This document shows, piece by piece, positions 1-7,125 of a stretch of DNA of 19,820 nucleotides (position 1 is the first letter of the stretch; every line of letters starts with the position of its first letter). The notes below the pieces were generated by a model. It was given only the letters and a program-made list of their open reading frames with translations, was not told the origin of the DNA and ran no database searches. Both the position numbers and the translations under genes were made by a program. The DNA is from Phycisphaerae bacterium. GTDB taxonomy: Bacteria; Planctomycetota; Phycisphaerae; UBA1845. The stretch lies in assembly GCA_029260155.1 (NCBI GenBank), contig JAJDDU010000341.1:1-19820 (forward strand), given 5' to 3'.

Positions 1-223
1 GAAGAACGCCGAAGCTCTTCGGTTCTAGAAGTGGCGCCCAGCGCATACCGAACAGAAACTCAATCGGAGAGACTTCGGAGAAAAACCTGAATGACTCAAC
101 AGCCAGAACCCAGATGATCCCCGCTGTCGTGGCCACCGAAACAAGGGCGCAGAGCAGAAGCACGCCATGAATGACGCGCTCCTTGGTTCGCATGAATCCG
201 CCCGCTGCGAGCATGGACGACAC
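1..223 (-). CDS. pstC: Phosphate ABC transporter permease PstC, N-terminal part (cut by window edge)
   Basis: Inner-membrane permease subunit of the high-affinity Pst phosphate importer; only the first ~74 codons are present and the gene continues beyond position 1. The minus-strand reading gives a charged start (MRTKERVIHG), a hydrophobic segment (VLLLCALVSVATTAGIIWVL) and then the PstC-like stretch containing EFLFGMRWAPL and FGVL, which in this family sits just before the permease domain. It follows pstS with one intervening base (pstS stop at 227-225), so the two are co-translated. The chosen start is the GTG at 223 because AAGGA lies 5 bases upstream inside the end of pstS; in-frame ATGs at 214 and 193 are alternatives. 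Identification rests on the short conserved stretch plus position directly after pstS, so it is good but not complete. Confidence 0.8.
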   Translation of the reverse strand, partial: MSSMLAAGGFMRTKERVIHGVLLLCALVSVATTAGIIWVLAVESFRFFSEVSPIEFLFGMRWAPLLEPKSFGVL

Positions 224-224
224 C

Positions 225-1277
225 TCAATCCTTAGTGAACACGTCCGCCATGTTGGCGCTCTTCTCTCCAGCCGAAGCCATCGCCGAACCGGTTCGTCCA
301 GTGTCAAGCCTCTGCCGACCGATGCCGTACAGCTCATCGCTCAGAGCAACGTAGTTCACGCGCGGATGCTCCACGATGGTGCGGGCGTTATCGAAGAAGA
401 AACCGAGGAAGGCTTTGACCTCGGGACGCCGGTAGGCGGCCTTGTTCACATACAGGAACATCGGACGTGACAGCGGCTTGTAGGTGCCGCCACGTATCAC
501 ATCCAAGCTTGGTTCCACGGGCGTGCCGTTGTTGTTGTCGATGGCGACCAGGCGAAGTTTATCACGGTTCGCTTCGTAGTAAGAGTACCCAAAGTACCCG
601 AGTGATCCTCTGTTGCCGGCGATTCCCCGTACCAGCACGTTGTCGCTCTCGCTGGCCGTGTAATCGCTGCGCGACGCTTTCTCCTTGCCACAAATAGCCT
701 TCGTGAAGTAATCGAAGGTCCCGCTATCCGTTCCGGGGCCATAGAGCTTCAAGGGCACATCGGGCAAGCCCTTGCGAATCTGACTCCAGTTCGTAATCCC
801 GCTCCCCGGCTCCCAGATGCGTTTCAACTCGGCAACCGACAGGTGTTTGCAGAAGGTGTTCGACGGATGGACCATCACGACAATGCCATCGATGCCGATC
901 GGGATCTCGATGAACTCGATACCCAGCTTCTCGGCTCGCTCGAGTTCCTTGCCCTTGATCGTCCTTGAGGCATCACTGATGTCCGTCCGCAAGCTGGGCT
1001 TTTCGTCCAGGAACTTGTTGAACCCTCCACCGGTCCCGGAGATGCCTACCGTAACGCGGACGCGCGGATGGTGCTCCATGAACATCTCCGCCGCCGCCAT
1101 CGTTATGGGCGCGACTGTGCTGGACCCGTCCAGTTTCACCGATCCAGTAAGTCGCTCTTGTCCCTGCGCGGACATGGTAGCGAGGCCCATCAACACGGCC
1201 ATCAGTCCGACGGAGACAACCGTCGAGGACGAGGCCTGGTTCGTACGACGCTGCGGGGTTTCATGCTGTCTGGTCAT
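225..1277 (-). CDS. pstS: Periplasmic phosphate-binding protein PstS
   Basis: Substrate-binding protein of the Pst phosphate ABC transporter (350 residues). It has an N-terminal export signal with a hydrophobic core around SVGLMAVLMGLATMSAQG, then the family motifs: DGSSTVAP (about residues 50-57), GISGTGGGFNKF (78-89), DISDASR, IGIDGIVVMVHPSN and GPGTDSGTFDYF (180-191). The Ser/Thr/Asp residues of these loops form the phosphate site in characterised PstS proteins. The ATG at 1277 was chosen because AGGAG lies 8 bases upstream; an in-frame start at 1331 would add 18 residues and lacks this signal. The gene lies between a small putative lipoprotein gene with the porin behind it and pstC, in one orientation, so this is a phosphate-acquisition operon. 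A PHO-box-like sequence and a 12-bp palindrome lie just upstream. No lipobox is evident, so it is probably soluble in the periplasm. Confidence 0.95.
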   Translation of the reverse strand: MTRQHETPQRRTNQASSSTVVSVGLMAVLMGLATMSAQGQERLTGSVKLDGSSTVAPITMAAAEMFMEHHPRVRVTVGISGTGGGFNKFLDEKPSLRTDISDASRTIKGKELERAEKLGIEFIEIPIGIDGIVVMVHPSNTFCKHLSVAELKRIWEPGSGITNWSQIRKGLPDVPLKLYGPGTDSGTFDYFTKAICGKEKASRSDYTASESDNVLVRGIAGNRGSLGYFGYSYYEANRDKLRLVAIDNNNGTPVEPSLDVIRGGTYKPLSRPMFLYVNKAAYRRPEVKAFLGFFFDNARTIVEHPRVNYVALSDELYGIGRQRLDTGRTGSAMASAGEKSANMADVFTKD

Positions 1278-1290
1278 TGGATTAACTCCT

Positions 1291-1308
1291 GTAACAGTTT
1301 GGTTACCG
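1291..1308 (-). promoter_or_regulatory. PHO-box-like direct repeat upstream of pstS (weak)
   Basis: On the minus strand the 18 bases read CGGTAAC-CAAA-CTGTTAC, two 7-base half-sites separated by 4 bases. The E. coli PhoB site is CTGTCAT-A(A/T)A(A/T)-CTGT(A/C)A(C/T), so the second half-site matches at 6 of 7 positions and the first less well. The gene context (pstS) is right for PhoB control. Against it, the site abuts the ribosome binding site of pstS, too close to the start for a normal activator position, and the same bases also form the inverted repeat GTAAC/GTTAC. Confidence 0.3.
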
Positions 1309-1320
1309 GCAAACGTTTGC
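1309..1320. promoter_or_regulatory. Perfect 12-bp palindrome upstream of pstS, possible operator
   Basis: GCAAACGTTTGC is its own reverse complement and sits directly against the PHO-box-like sequence in the 65-base gap between the small lipoprotein gene and pstS. A central CG flanked by A/T tracts is typical of LacI-family operators (PurR sites look very similar), but no such regulator is encoded here. Palindromes of this length also occur by chance. Confidence 0.3.
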
Positions 1321-1342
1321 GCAACGGTCAATTACAACCCGG

Positions 1343-1522
1343 CTACTCAAGTCCCAACGCCTCGTCTGTTGCCGATTCGATCACGAACGTGCCCACATCT
1401 ACAACAGTGTCTCTGATGTTGCCCGCGATGATGTCAGCGATCTCGTCGCTGTTACACCCGCCAAACTGAAACACACAGCCAAGTACAATCGCGCTAGTGC
1501 CACGGGAAACTCGATTTCGCAC
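1343..1522 (-). CDS. Small putative lipoprotein in the phosphate operon
   Basis: A 59-residue protein beginning MRNRVSRGTS, followed by a short hydrophobic stretch (AIVLGCVFQFGGC) and a polar/hydrophobic tail (DEIADIIAGNIRDTVVDVGT). The basic start, hydrophobic core and GGC cysteine resemble a lipoprotein signal, although the residue before GG is Phe rather than the usual Leu. The GTG at 1522 was chosen because GGAAGGAG lies 6 bases upstream, one of the strongest ribosome binding sites in the window; an in-frame GTG at 1552 has no such signal. It lies 63 bases after the porin stop and 65 bases before pstS, on the same strand, so it is probably co-transcribed with them. I do not recognise a named family. 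Function unknown; an envelope role linked to phosphate uptake is only inferred from position. Confidence 0.65.
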   Translation of the reverse strand: MRNRVSRGTSAIVLGCVFQFGGCNSDEIADIIAGNIRDTVVDVGTFVIESATDEALGLE

Positions 1523-1585
1523 CAAATACTCCTTCCGTGAATTCGTAATCACAAATACCGGCGTTATCTCACCCCGTGACCGGGT

Positions 1586-3025
1586 TCAAAACGCAACCTG
1601 AAACCGCCACATGAACGCGCTGAAGTCACCACCCTCGGAGGGGTCGGCCAGGACATAGTTCAACATCGTTCGCACGCCCGGATTCAGATACCAATTCAAT
1701 CCAACGGTCCAATCCGTCAGTCGACCACCTCTTACGGCGCCGTCGTTGAGGTCGAGGGATGAGTAGCGGGCGGTGAGTTCCCAAGCGCCCGGCCCGCCGT
1801 CCTCACCGAAGTTCCTCAGTGGACGCACACGCCCAAACGCCCCGGCGGATGTCTTGTAAGTCCGATGCTCGCCGGTCAAAAAGTAGCTCGCCTGAAGCGA
1901 CGCCGCAGAGAACTTCGGATCGCCTACGAACCGGTTGCGACCTTCGATGAATGCGAGAACATACTCGCCCTGAAGTGACAGCGGGCCGTGCACGAGTGCC
2001 GCTTCGGCCCCGATGAAATCGCCGTATTCGGCTGCGAACGCGCCCGTATCCACGAGCCGGGGTGCCAGGTGCGCCTCCGGCCGAGCGCGAAATCGGACCA
2101 TATCGCCTTCATAGTTCTGATGCGTATAGGCTACGCCCAGATGAAGGAGTTTCTTGCCGTCGTCCTCGTACCAAGGCAATCCGGTGAGACGGGCTGTGAC
2201 GTTGTAATCGCGCCCTCCCAGCCCATCGCCGAAACCGTCCGTCTGACGAAACACTCCCGCCGCCCATGTCATCCGCTTGTCCAGCATGGTGTCATGAAAC
2301 ATGAGGCCGACGTTGCGGCCGGGGGCGAATGTGTTGACCAAGCTCCGCTCCATGAAGGTAACGTAGTTGCTGCTCGTGAGCTCTTCGAGGCTGAACGGCT
2401 CCTTGAACTGCCCGACGCGAACGTTGCCGACAATCGGCACGTTCTTGAGGCCCATGTAGACATCCTTGAAATCCGCATCGCCACCCGCGAAGTCGTACTG
2501 GGCCTTGAAGATGATGTTGTCGTAGATGGTGCCGGAGAGGTACACCCGCGCCCGACGAAACTCGGTTCCATCGTCGATATCGGCGCCAATCCGGCGCTCC
2601 ACATCATCGTCCTCGGCGAAATAGGCGTAGTCGTGCTGGATGCGACCTCCGATTTTCAGCTTGAATGCGCCCGCCATCGAGTCGAGTCGCAGACCGTCCT
2701 TCCAATACGGCCGAAGTGTGTCACCAGCACCGACCCATTTCTTGATCTTGGCCCAATCCTCGGAGTCGGCGGCTGGGGGGCGGTCCTCTTTGATCTCCTG
2801 AACGCTCTGCTCCAGTATCTCGACGCGGGCCGCCGTGCCGCCGGCGGATTTCGCCTCTTCCACATCAGCCAGACGCGACTCAAGCCGGTCAACTTTGTCG
2901 GCCAATAGGCGTACCAACTCCTCAAGCTCCCGCTCTCGCCCAGACGGCTCTTGTGCCGCAGCGAGACCGCTCGCCAGTATCAGAAATCCCGACACCACTA
3001 CAGGGAAGATCCGGTTCACGTTCAT
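1586..3025 (-). CDS. Phosphate-selective porin O/P family outer-membrane protein
   Basis: A 479-residue OprO/OprP-type porin, expected to pass phosphate or polyphosphate across the outer membrane. From the N-terminus: a signal peptide (MNVNRIFPVVVSGFLILASG, cleavage near AAAQ), a charged coiled coil (about residues 30-90, heptads such as LEELVRLLADKVDRLE), then the barrel with typical porin features (FKLKIGGRIQHDYAYF, RRARVYLSGTIYDNIIFKAQ, NVRVGQFKEPFSLEEL, ITD-like WTVGLNWYLNPGVR) and a C-terminal Phe (WRFQVAF), the usual barrel-assembly signal. The N-terminal coiled coil before the barrel is common in planctomycete and delta-proteobacterial members. The ATG at 3025 was chosen because it gives a clean signal peptide; its ribosome binding site (GGGAG) is unusually close, and the frame stays open upstream to 3280. 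It is the first gene of the minus-strand porin / small protein / pstS / pstC cluster, giving a phosphate route from outer to inner membrane. Confidence 0.9.
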   Translation of the reverse strand: MNVNRIFPVVVSGFLILASGLAAAQEPSGRERELEELVRLLADKVDRLESRLADVEEAKSAGGTAARVEILEQSVQEIKEDRPPAADSEDWAKIKKWVGAGDTLRPYWKDGLRLDSMAGAFKLKIGGRIQHDYAYFAEDDDVERRIGADIDDGTEFRRARVYLSGTIYDNIIFKAQYDFAGGDADFKDVYMGLKNVPIVGNVRVGQFKEPFSLEELTSSNYVTFMERSLVNTFAPGRNVGLMFHDTMLDKRMTWAAGVFRQTDGFGDGLGGRDYNVTARLTGLPWYEDDGKKLLHLGVAYTHQNYEGDMVRFRARPEAHLAPRLVDTGAFAAEYGDFIGAEAALVHGPLSLQGEYVLAFIEGRNRFVGDPKFSAASLQASYFLTGEHRTYKTSAGAFGRVRPLRNFGEDGGPGAWELTARYSSLDLNDGAVRGGRLTDWTVGLNWYLNPGVRTMLNYVLADPSEGGDFSAFMWRFQVAF

Positions 3026-3801
3026 ACTCCCAATCGCTTGCCTCTGAAGGCGTCCGGTCAAGGGCATGCCGGCGCCACAACGGCCCGTCGCTCCGCCCCA
3101 TCCACTCGCGCCAGAACGATACCGAACACGTGTTACGTCAATACAAAGCTGGCATGAAGATTGCGCAGAGAATCGCGGTAGTTTCCCCGGGCTTGCGTTG
3201 GCGGTTGCCGCCCAGCAATCTGTGAAATGCCTACTGGATTCCTCGGGGTCTCTGGGCCGGTAGGAAGCGGCCAAAGTCAATGGCGAGCTGGCCGCCCCAA
3301 CTCAACGTTCGCTTTCCGCAGCGACGACTGAACCCGGTGGCCGGGCTATCCGTCACGACATTTTGCGCATTCGTACCCGAGCCGTCGCCATGCCGACTGT
3401 GTGCGGGCCGGGTCGAGGAAGAACTGTCACCGATTGACACCCGCACTGCCGCTAAGGCAATCTGGTCGCCAAAGGCATCCGGGTCTCTGCCCGGAAAACA
3501 TCGCGCGGCGCGCAGGTGCTAGTCGTATCAGCACTTTCATATCCAGGGGCCGAGTTTGATCCCCGCCCGCAACGCGGACCGACCGGCGTTGCGTACCCGC
3601 CCGCGCAACACATTTACAGCACACTTCCACGACTCGTTGAGCCCTTCGAATGACGGCTCGTGGTTGGCACGATGTCACGCCGGCGACGTCGCACGCAATG
3701 GTGTCCATGAAACACTCAGCGTCCATGATGGTCTACGCGACCCACGAATTCGCCAGCCGGGCCACTCGCGTCGCGCGTCGGAAGTGTTGCCCCGTTCAGG
3801 C
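3026..3801. other. Intergenic stretch between kinase and porin genes
   Basis: These 776 bases contain no convincing gene: the open frames are short and lack ribosome binding sites or family motifs. The part nearest the porin should hold the promoter of the phosphate operon, but I could not place a convincing -35/-10 pair or PHO box; a 10-bp palindrome AACACGTGTT lies at 3125-3134. The middle (3345-3520) is one copy of a diverged repeat found again near the right end. No clear terminator hairpin with a T-run follows the kinase gene. Confidence 0.6.
3345..3520. repeat. Diverged ~175-bp direct repeat, copy A
   Basis: This stretch matches 19107-19280 in the same orientation. Over the first 120 bases the two align without gaps with about 92 identities (77%, counted by eye), including the shared blocks CTGTCACCGATTG and GCGGGCCGG. 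The match resumes at the far end with ACATCGCGCGGCGCGC, which contains the 11-bp palindrome CGCGCGGCGCG. The middle differs by a 2-base indel. Mismatches fall roughly evenly on all three codon positions (7/10/11) and the indel breaks any shared frame, so the similarity does not look protein-driven. It may be a family of non-coding repeats or decayed mobile-element ends. Confidence 0.75.
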
Positions 3802-6312
3802 TCAGTTGGTGGCGCCCAGCATAGCACGGTGCTCGGCAGCCTTGCCGGGCTTACCCCAGCGGTCGTAAAGGCTGATCATTGCCGTGATCGCCGCCTCGGT
3901 CCGATCGTGATCTGCGCCGAGGGAGGTGGACAGAACCTGATGTGCTTCGCAGAGAGCACTCTGTGCATCGCTGAAGCGCCCGAGGCTGGTTAGACACCGG
4001 CCGTATTTGGTCAAGAACACCCCCGTGTACCAGTGATCTGCGGGCAGGGACTTGCGAGCGCCTTTGATCGCTACGTCGAACAGTGTGACGGCCTCTTCAT
4101 AACGACCCATCTGCTGGTACAGGTCGGCTAGGTTGTTGGTCGAGACCAGCGTGTGGGGGTGGTCTTCGCCCAGCAGTTTGCGTTGCCCCGCAAGCACGCC
4201 GATGAAGAGTCGCTCAGCCTCTTCATATTGGTCGCTGTTCCTGCACAGTACGGCCAGGTTGTTCATGGTCTTCAGCGTGTCCGGGTGCTGCTCACCCAGC
4301 GTCCGCCGGCGCACTGCCAGGACTTCGCGCGACAGCGGTTCAGCCCGGCCGTATTCCTTTCTGCTGTTGTACACCTTGGCAAGGGAGTTCATGGACATGA
4401 GCGTGTCCGGATGCTCGTCCCCCAGTGTACTCCTACGAGTCTTCAAGGCCATCTCGTGCAAGGCTGCTGCTTCGTCGTATCGACCCTGAACCTCGTACAG
4501 ATTGGCCAGGTTGCATTCGCAGGCCGCCATCTCGGCGTGCTCATCGCCGAACAACGCGCGCCGTACCTCAACGGACTCCAGGTACAGTCGCTCCGCTTCC
4601 TCATGACGCCCCACAGTGTGGTATAGCGTGGCTAGGTCGTTTGTGGAGACGGCCGTTTCAAAGTGGTCGTTGCCCAGCAGATCACGCTTGCCCGCCAGTG
4701 CCTCGGTGAAGAGCTCCTCGGCTTCGTCATAACGTGCGTGCCGCCTGTAGACCAGGGCTAGATCCTCCATGGCGTTCAACGTGTTGAGATGCTTGTCTCC
4801 CAATGTCCGGCGATAAAGCCTGACTGCCTCCTCAAGATGCGGTTCAGCCGCTTCGTACTCGCCAAGATATTCATAGGTCTTGCCCAAAGTGGCGTGAATG
4901 GACGCTTTGGTTTCCGGCTGGCCATCGAATCTGCCGGCAATCTTGTCGGAGGCGGCGTCGAGCACCTCGCGCATGGTTATGTCTCTGTTGGGCGTTCGCA
5001 GCGGCCCGGCGGCGGCGAGCAGGTCTTCATTGAGGAAGTCGTTAACCGCCTGGGCGATCCGCTCGGACCTGAGGGCACGATCACGCTCCAGAGTCACATT
5101 GACCAGCGCCGCACACAGCGCGACAAACGTCACCACCACGCTGGTCACCAGCGCCTGATTGCGCCTGGCGAACGTGCGTAGCTGGTACAGGGCGCTCGGC
5201 GGACGCGCCAGGATGGGCTGGTGTGCCAGGTAACGCCGGATGTCGCCGGCAAACTCGGCGGCTGACGAGTAGCGACGCGACTTGTCCTTTTCCAACGCCT
5301 TGACGACGATAGTCTCCACGTCGCCCCGCAGCCCCGACGCGGTTCGGGTCACCGAGCCAAGCCTGGACGGCTTCTCTTCGCGGATGATCCGGGCGGCCTC
5401 CGGTATCGATCGGTTGCGGACGTCGAGCGGCAGTTTGCCGCTCAGAAGCTCGTAGAGGATTACACCCAATGCGTACACATCGGAGCGCGTGTCGAGCAGC
5501 CTGGAATCCCCCGTCACCTGCTCCGGGCTCATGTACGGCACGGTGCCGATTAGCTGCCCGGTGTCGGTCTGCATGGTCATGGTCTGCACGTCGGCGTCGG
5601 TGGCACGGGCCACGCCGAAGTCCAGTACCTTTGGTTGGCCAGCCTCGTCGACCAGGATGTTCGCGGGCTTCAGGTCGCGGTGAATCACGCCTCGCTGGTG
5701 CGCGTGCTGTACGGCGTCACAGACGTTGGCGATTAGCTTGAGACGATCACGCATGGTGAGTTCCATCTCGGACGCGTACTCGCTCAGTGGCCTGCCGCGA
5801 ACGAGTTCCATGGCGAAGTACGGATGGTGGCCCAGCGTCCCTGTTTCGCCGCCGAATTCGGCCATGCCCGCTTCGTAGATGCAGGCGATCCCGGGGTGCT
5901 GAAGCTGGCCCAGCGTTTCAGCCTCGTGCTGGAACCGGTGCAAGATGTTGGCCGTGGGCAGCCAAGTGCGAATGACCTTCAGGGCGACGGTTCGCTGTGG
6001 CTTGTCCTGCCGCGCTTCGTACACCACGCCCATCCCGCCCTCACCGAGCACGCGGACTATCTGGTAACGCCCGATTCGCTCCGGCAGTCCAGTTCCGGTG
6101 TCTCCGACGCCACCGGTCGTAGGCGTGAACACGGGCGTGCACATGAACTCTCCGATTCCCTCGGCGTCGATAGACAGAAGCCGTTGGACGACTGCGCGCA
6201 AATCCGCGTCGTCGGCGCAGTGATTGGACAGGAAGGCTTCGCGCTGCGATTCCGGGAGATCGACGGCCGACTGGAAGATATCCTTGGCCTTCTTGATCAT
6301 CTCGGCGTCCAT
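3802..6312 (-). CDS. Membrane Ser/Thr protein kinase with TPR repeats
   Basis: An 836-residue Hanks-type kinase. The kinase domain (about residues 80-360) has every core motif: glycine loop GEGGMGVVYEA (90-100), lysine in VALK (K112), catalytic loop HRDLKPAN (D213), DFG (D231), MSPEQ at the activation segment end and SDVYALGV. A single membrane segment follows (about 386-406, QALVTSVVVTFVALCAALV), then roughly nine 42-residue TPR units of the kinesin-light-chain type, repeating patterns like LGDEHPDTLMSMNSLAKVY and GRYEEAE. This predicts a cytoplasmic kinase domain and a TPR sensor or docking domain on the other side of the membrane. The ATG at 6312 is 10 bases past the sigma-factor stop; the frame is open to 6360, which would overlap that gene. 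ECF sigma factor plus TPR-kinase pairs are frequent in planctomycetes, where the kinase is thought to control the partner sigma factor. The target here is inferred, not shown. Confidence 0.95.
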   Translation of the reverse strand: MDAEMIKKAKDIFQSAVDLPESQREAFLSNHCADDADLRAVVQRLLSIDAEGIGEFMCTPVFTPTTGGVGDTGTGLPERIGRYQIVRVLGEGGMGVVYEARQDKPQRTVALKVIRTWLPTANILHRFQHEAETLGQLQHPGIACIYEAGMAEFGGETGTLGHHPYFAMELVRGRPLSEYASEMELTMRDRLKLIANVCDAVQHAHQRGVIHRDLKPANILVDEAGQPKVLDFGVARATDADVQTMTMQTDTGQLIGTVPYMSPEQVTGDSRLLDTRSDVYALGVILYELLSGKLPLDVRNRSIPEAARIIREEKPSRLGSVTRTASGLRGDVETIVVKALEKDKSRRYSSAAEFAGDIRRYLAHQPILARPPSALYQLRTFARRNQALVTSVVVTFVALCAALVNVTLERDRALRSERIAQAVNDFLNEDLLAAAGPLRTPNRDITMREVLDAASDKIAGRFDGQPETKASIHATLGKTYEYLGEYEAAEPHLEEAVRLYRRTLGDKHLNTLNAMEDLALVYRRHARYDEAEELFTEALAGKRDLLGNDHFETAVSTNDLATLYHTVGRHEEAERLYLESVEVRRALFGDEHAEMAACECNLANLYEVQGRYDEAAALHEMALKTRRSTLGDEHPDTLMSMNSLAKVYNSRKEYGRAEPLSREVLAVRRRTLGEQHPDTLKTMNNLAVLCRNSDQYEEAERLFIGVLAGQRKLLGEDHPHTLVSTNNLADLYQQMGRYEEAVTLFDVAIKGARKSLPADHWYTGVFLTKYGRCLTSLGRFSDAQSALCEAHQVLSTSLGADHDRTEAAITAMISLYDRWGKPGKAAEHRAMLGATN

Positions 6313-6322
6313 CGTCGGAAGC

Positions 6323-6904
6323 TCACCCACCTTTGGTTTCCGGAGTCGAAAGAAGAACAAAGAGAAACGTGCGGGCGAACCGCCACTCTCTTTCGACGGT
6401 CCGCGTGGACACGCCGAGGGTGGCCGCCGTCTCCTCGGTGGTCAGGCCGGCGAAGTAACGAAGCATGACGATCTTGGCCTGTCGCGGGTCGGCCTGCTCT
6501 AGCTGCGTCATGGCCTCATCGAGGGCGAGGACATTTTCGGAGGGCGGGTCGATGGCCGGCTCCATAGCATCGATGTCGATCCGCTTGCGACCACCGCCGT
6601 GTTTCTTGCTGGCTTTGCGCCGCGCCTGTTCGACGAGAATCCGGCGCATCGCCAGGGCGGCAGCGGCGAAGAAGTGTCCGCGGCTGTCCCAACTGGGGTC
6701 GCCGCCGATCAGCCGCATGTAGGCTTCGTGCACCAGGGCGGTGGGCTGCAACGTGTTGCCCGGCGGGGTCTTGGCCATTCTGGCGTGGGCGAGCTTGCGC
6801 AGTTCGGAGTACACCAGGGGCAGCAGGTCAGCGGCGGCCTGCGGATCGCCGTGGCTGGCCGCTCGCAGCATTCGTGTTACCGCTCCCGCCGGTGGTTCAG
6901 ACAT
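6323..6904 (-). CDS. ECF-subfamily RNA polymerase sigma factor
   Basis: A 193-residue sigma-70 family protein of the ECF type found beside planctomycete Ser/Thr kinases (TIGR02999-like). Region 2 is visible as YSELRKLAHARMAK...LQPTALVHEAYMRL with RGHFFAAAALAMRRILVEQARRK, and region 4 as LEQADPRQAKIVMLRYFAGL followed by the helix-turn-helix TTEETAATLGVSTRTVEREW. No anti-sigma-like gene adjoins it; instead the TPR kinase starts 10 bases downstream, so phosphorylation is the likely control. The ATG at 6904 was chosen: GTGGAG lies about 10 bases upstream and the protein then begins MSEPPAGAVTRML, as expected for the family, while the frame is open to 6955. The gene diverges from the secreted-protein operon at 7126, whose promoter lies in the shared spacer and could be a target. 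Confidence 0.93.
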   Translation of the reverse strand: MSEPPAGAVTRMLRAASHGDPQAAADLLPLVYSELRKLAHARMAKTPPGNTLQPTALVHEAYMRLIGGDPSWDSRGHFFAAAALAMRRILVEQARRKASKKHGGGRKRIDIDAMEPAIDPPSENVLALDEAMTQLEQADPRQAKIVMLRYFAGLTTEETAATLGVSTRTVEREWRFARTFLFVLLSTPETKGG

Positions 6905-7125
6905 CGGGACAGAACTCCACTCTTTCGTGGCGGGCTCCCCGCCTGGATTTCGCATTGGACAATGGCGGACGGGTTGTCGCGAAGCCCCGCCGTCCGCGGT
7001 GGCAATGCCAGGGGGATTGTACCACAGGGCGGCGATTGGTTCAGGTGTGGAACAGGAAATGTACCGAGCGTTTTCGGCCGGTGGTCATGAACGACGAAAC
7101 ACACATCAATTCGAAGGGAAAAACG
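6905..7125. promoter_or_regulatory. Divergent promoter region with inverted repeat (6965-6972 / 6990-6997)
   Basis: This 221-base spacer must carry promoters for both the sigma/kinase pair and the fibre/protease operon. It contains a perfect 8-bp inverted repeat, GCGGACGG and CCGTCCGC, with a 17-base spacer, and a tight hairpin GGCGGG-CTC-CCCGCC at 6929-6943 near the sigma gene. I could not identify a convincing -35/-10 pair; promoters read by this ECF sigma factor would not resemble the housekeeping consensus. The plus-strand gene has AAGGG a few bases before its ATG. Confidence 0.45.

Noticed and set aside
1988..2908. 306-codon plus-strand open frame
   Set aside because: It lies opposite the porin gene, has no ribosome binding site or recognisable motif, and reflects the high GC content of the real gene.
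3427..3726. 99-codon minus-strand open frame in the kinase-porin gap
   Set aside because: No ribosome binding site, no recognisable motifs, and it runs across repeat copy A in a frame not kept in copy B.
4100..5000. Periodic ~126-bp similarity that could suggest a DNA tandem repeat
   Set aside because: It is explained by the 42-residue TPR units of the kinase.
6874..7125. Upstream 84-codon extension of the fibre protein
   Set aside because: It would overlap the divergent sigma-factor start and precede a clear signal peptide with its own ribosome binding site at 7126.
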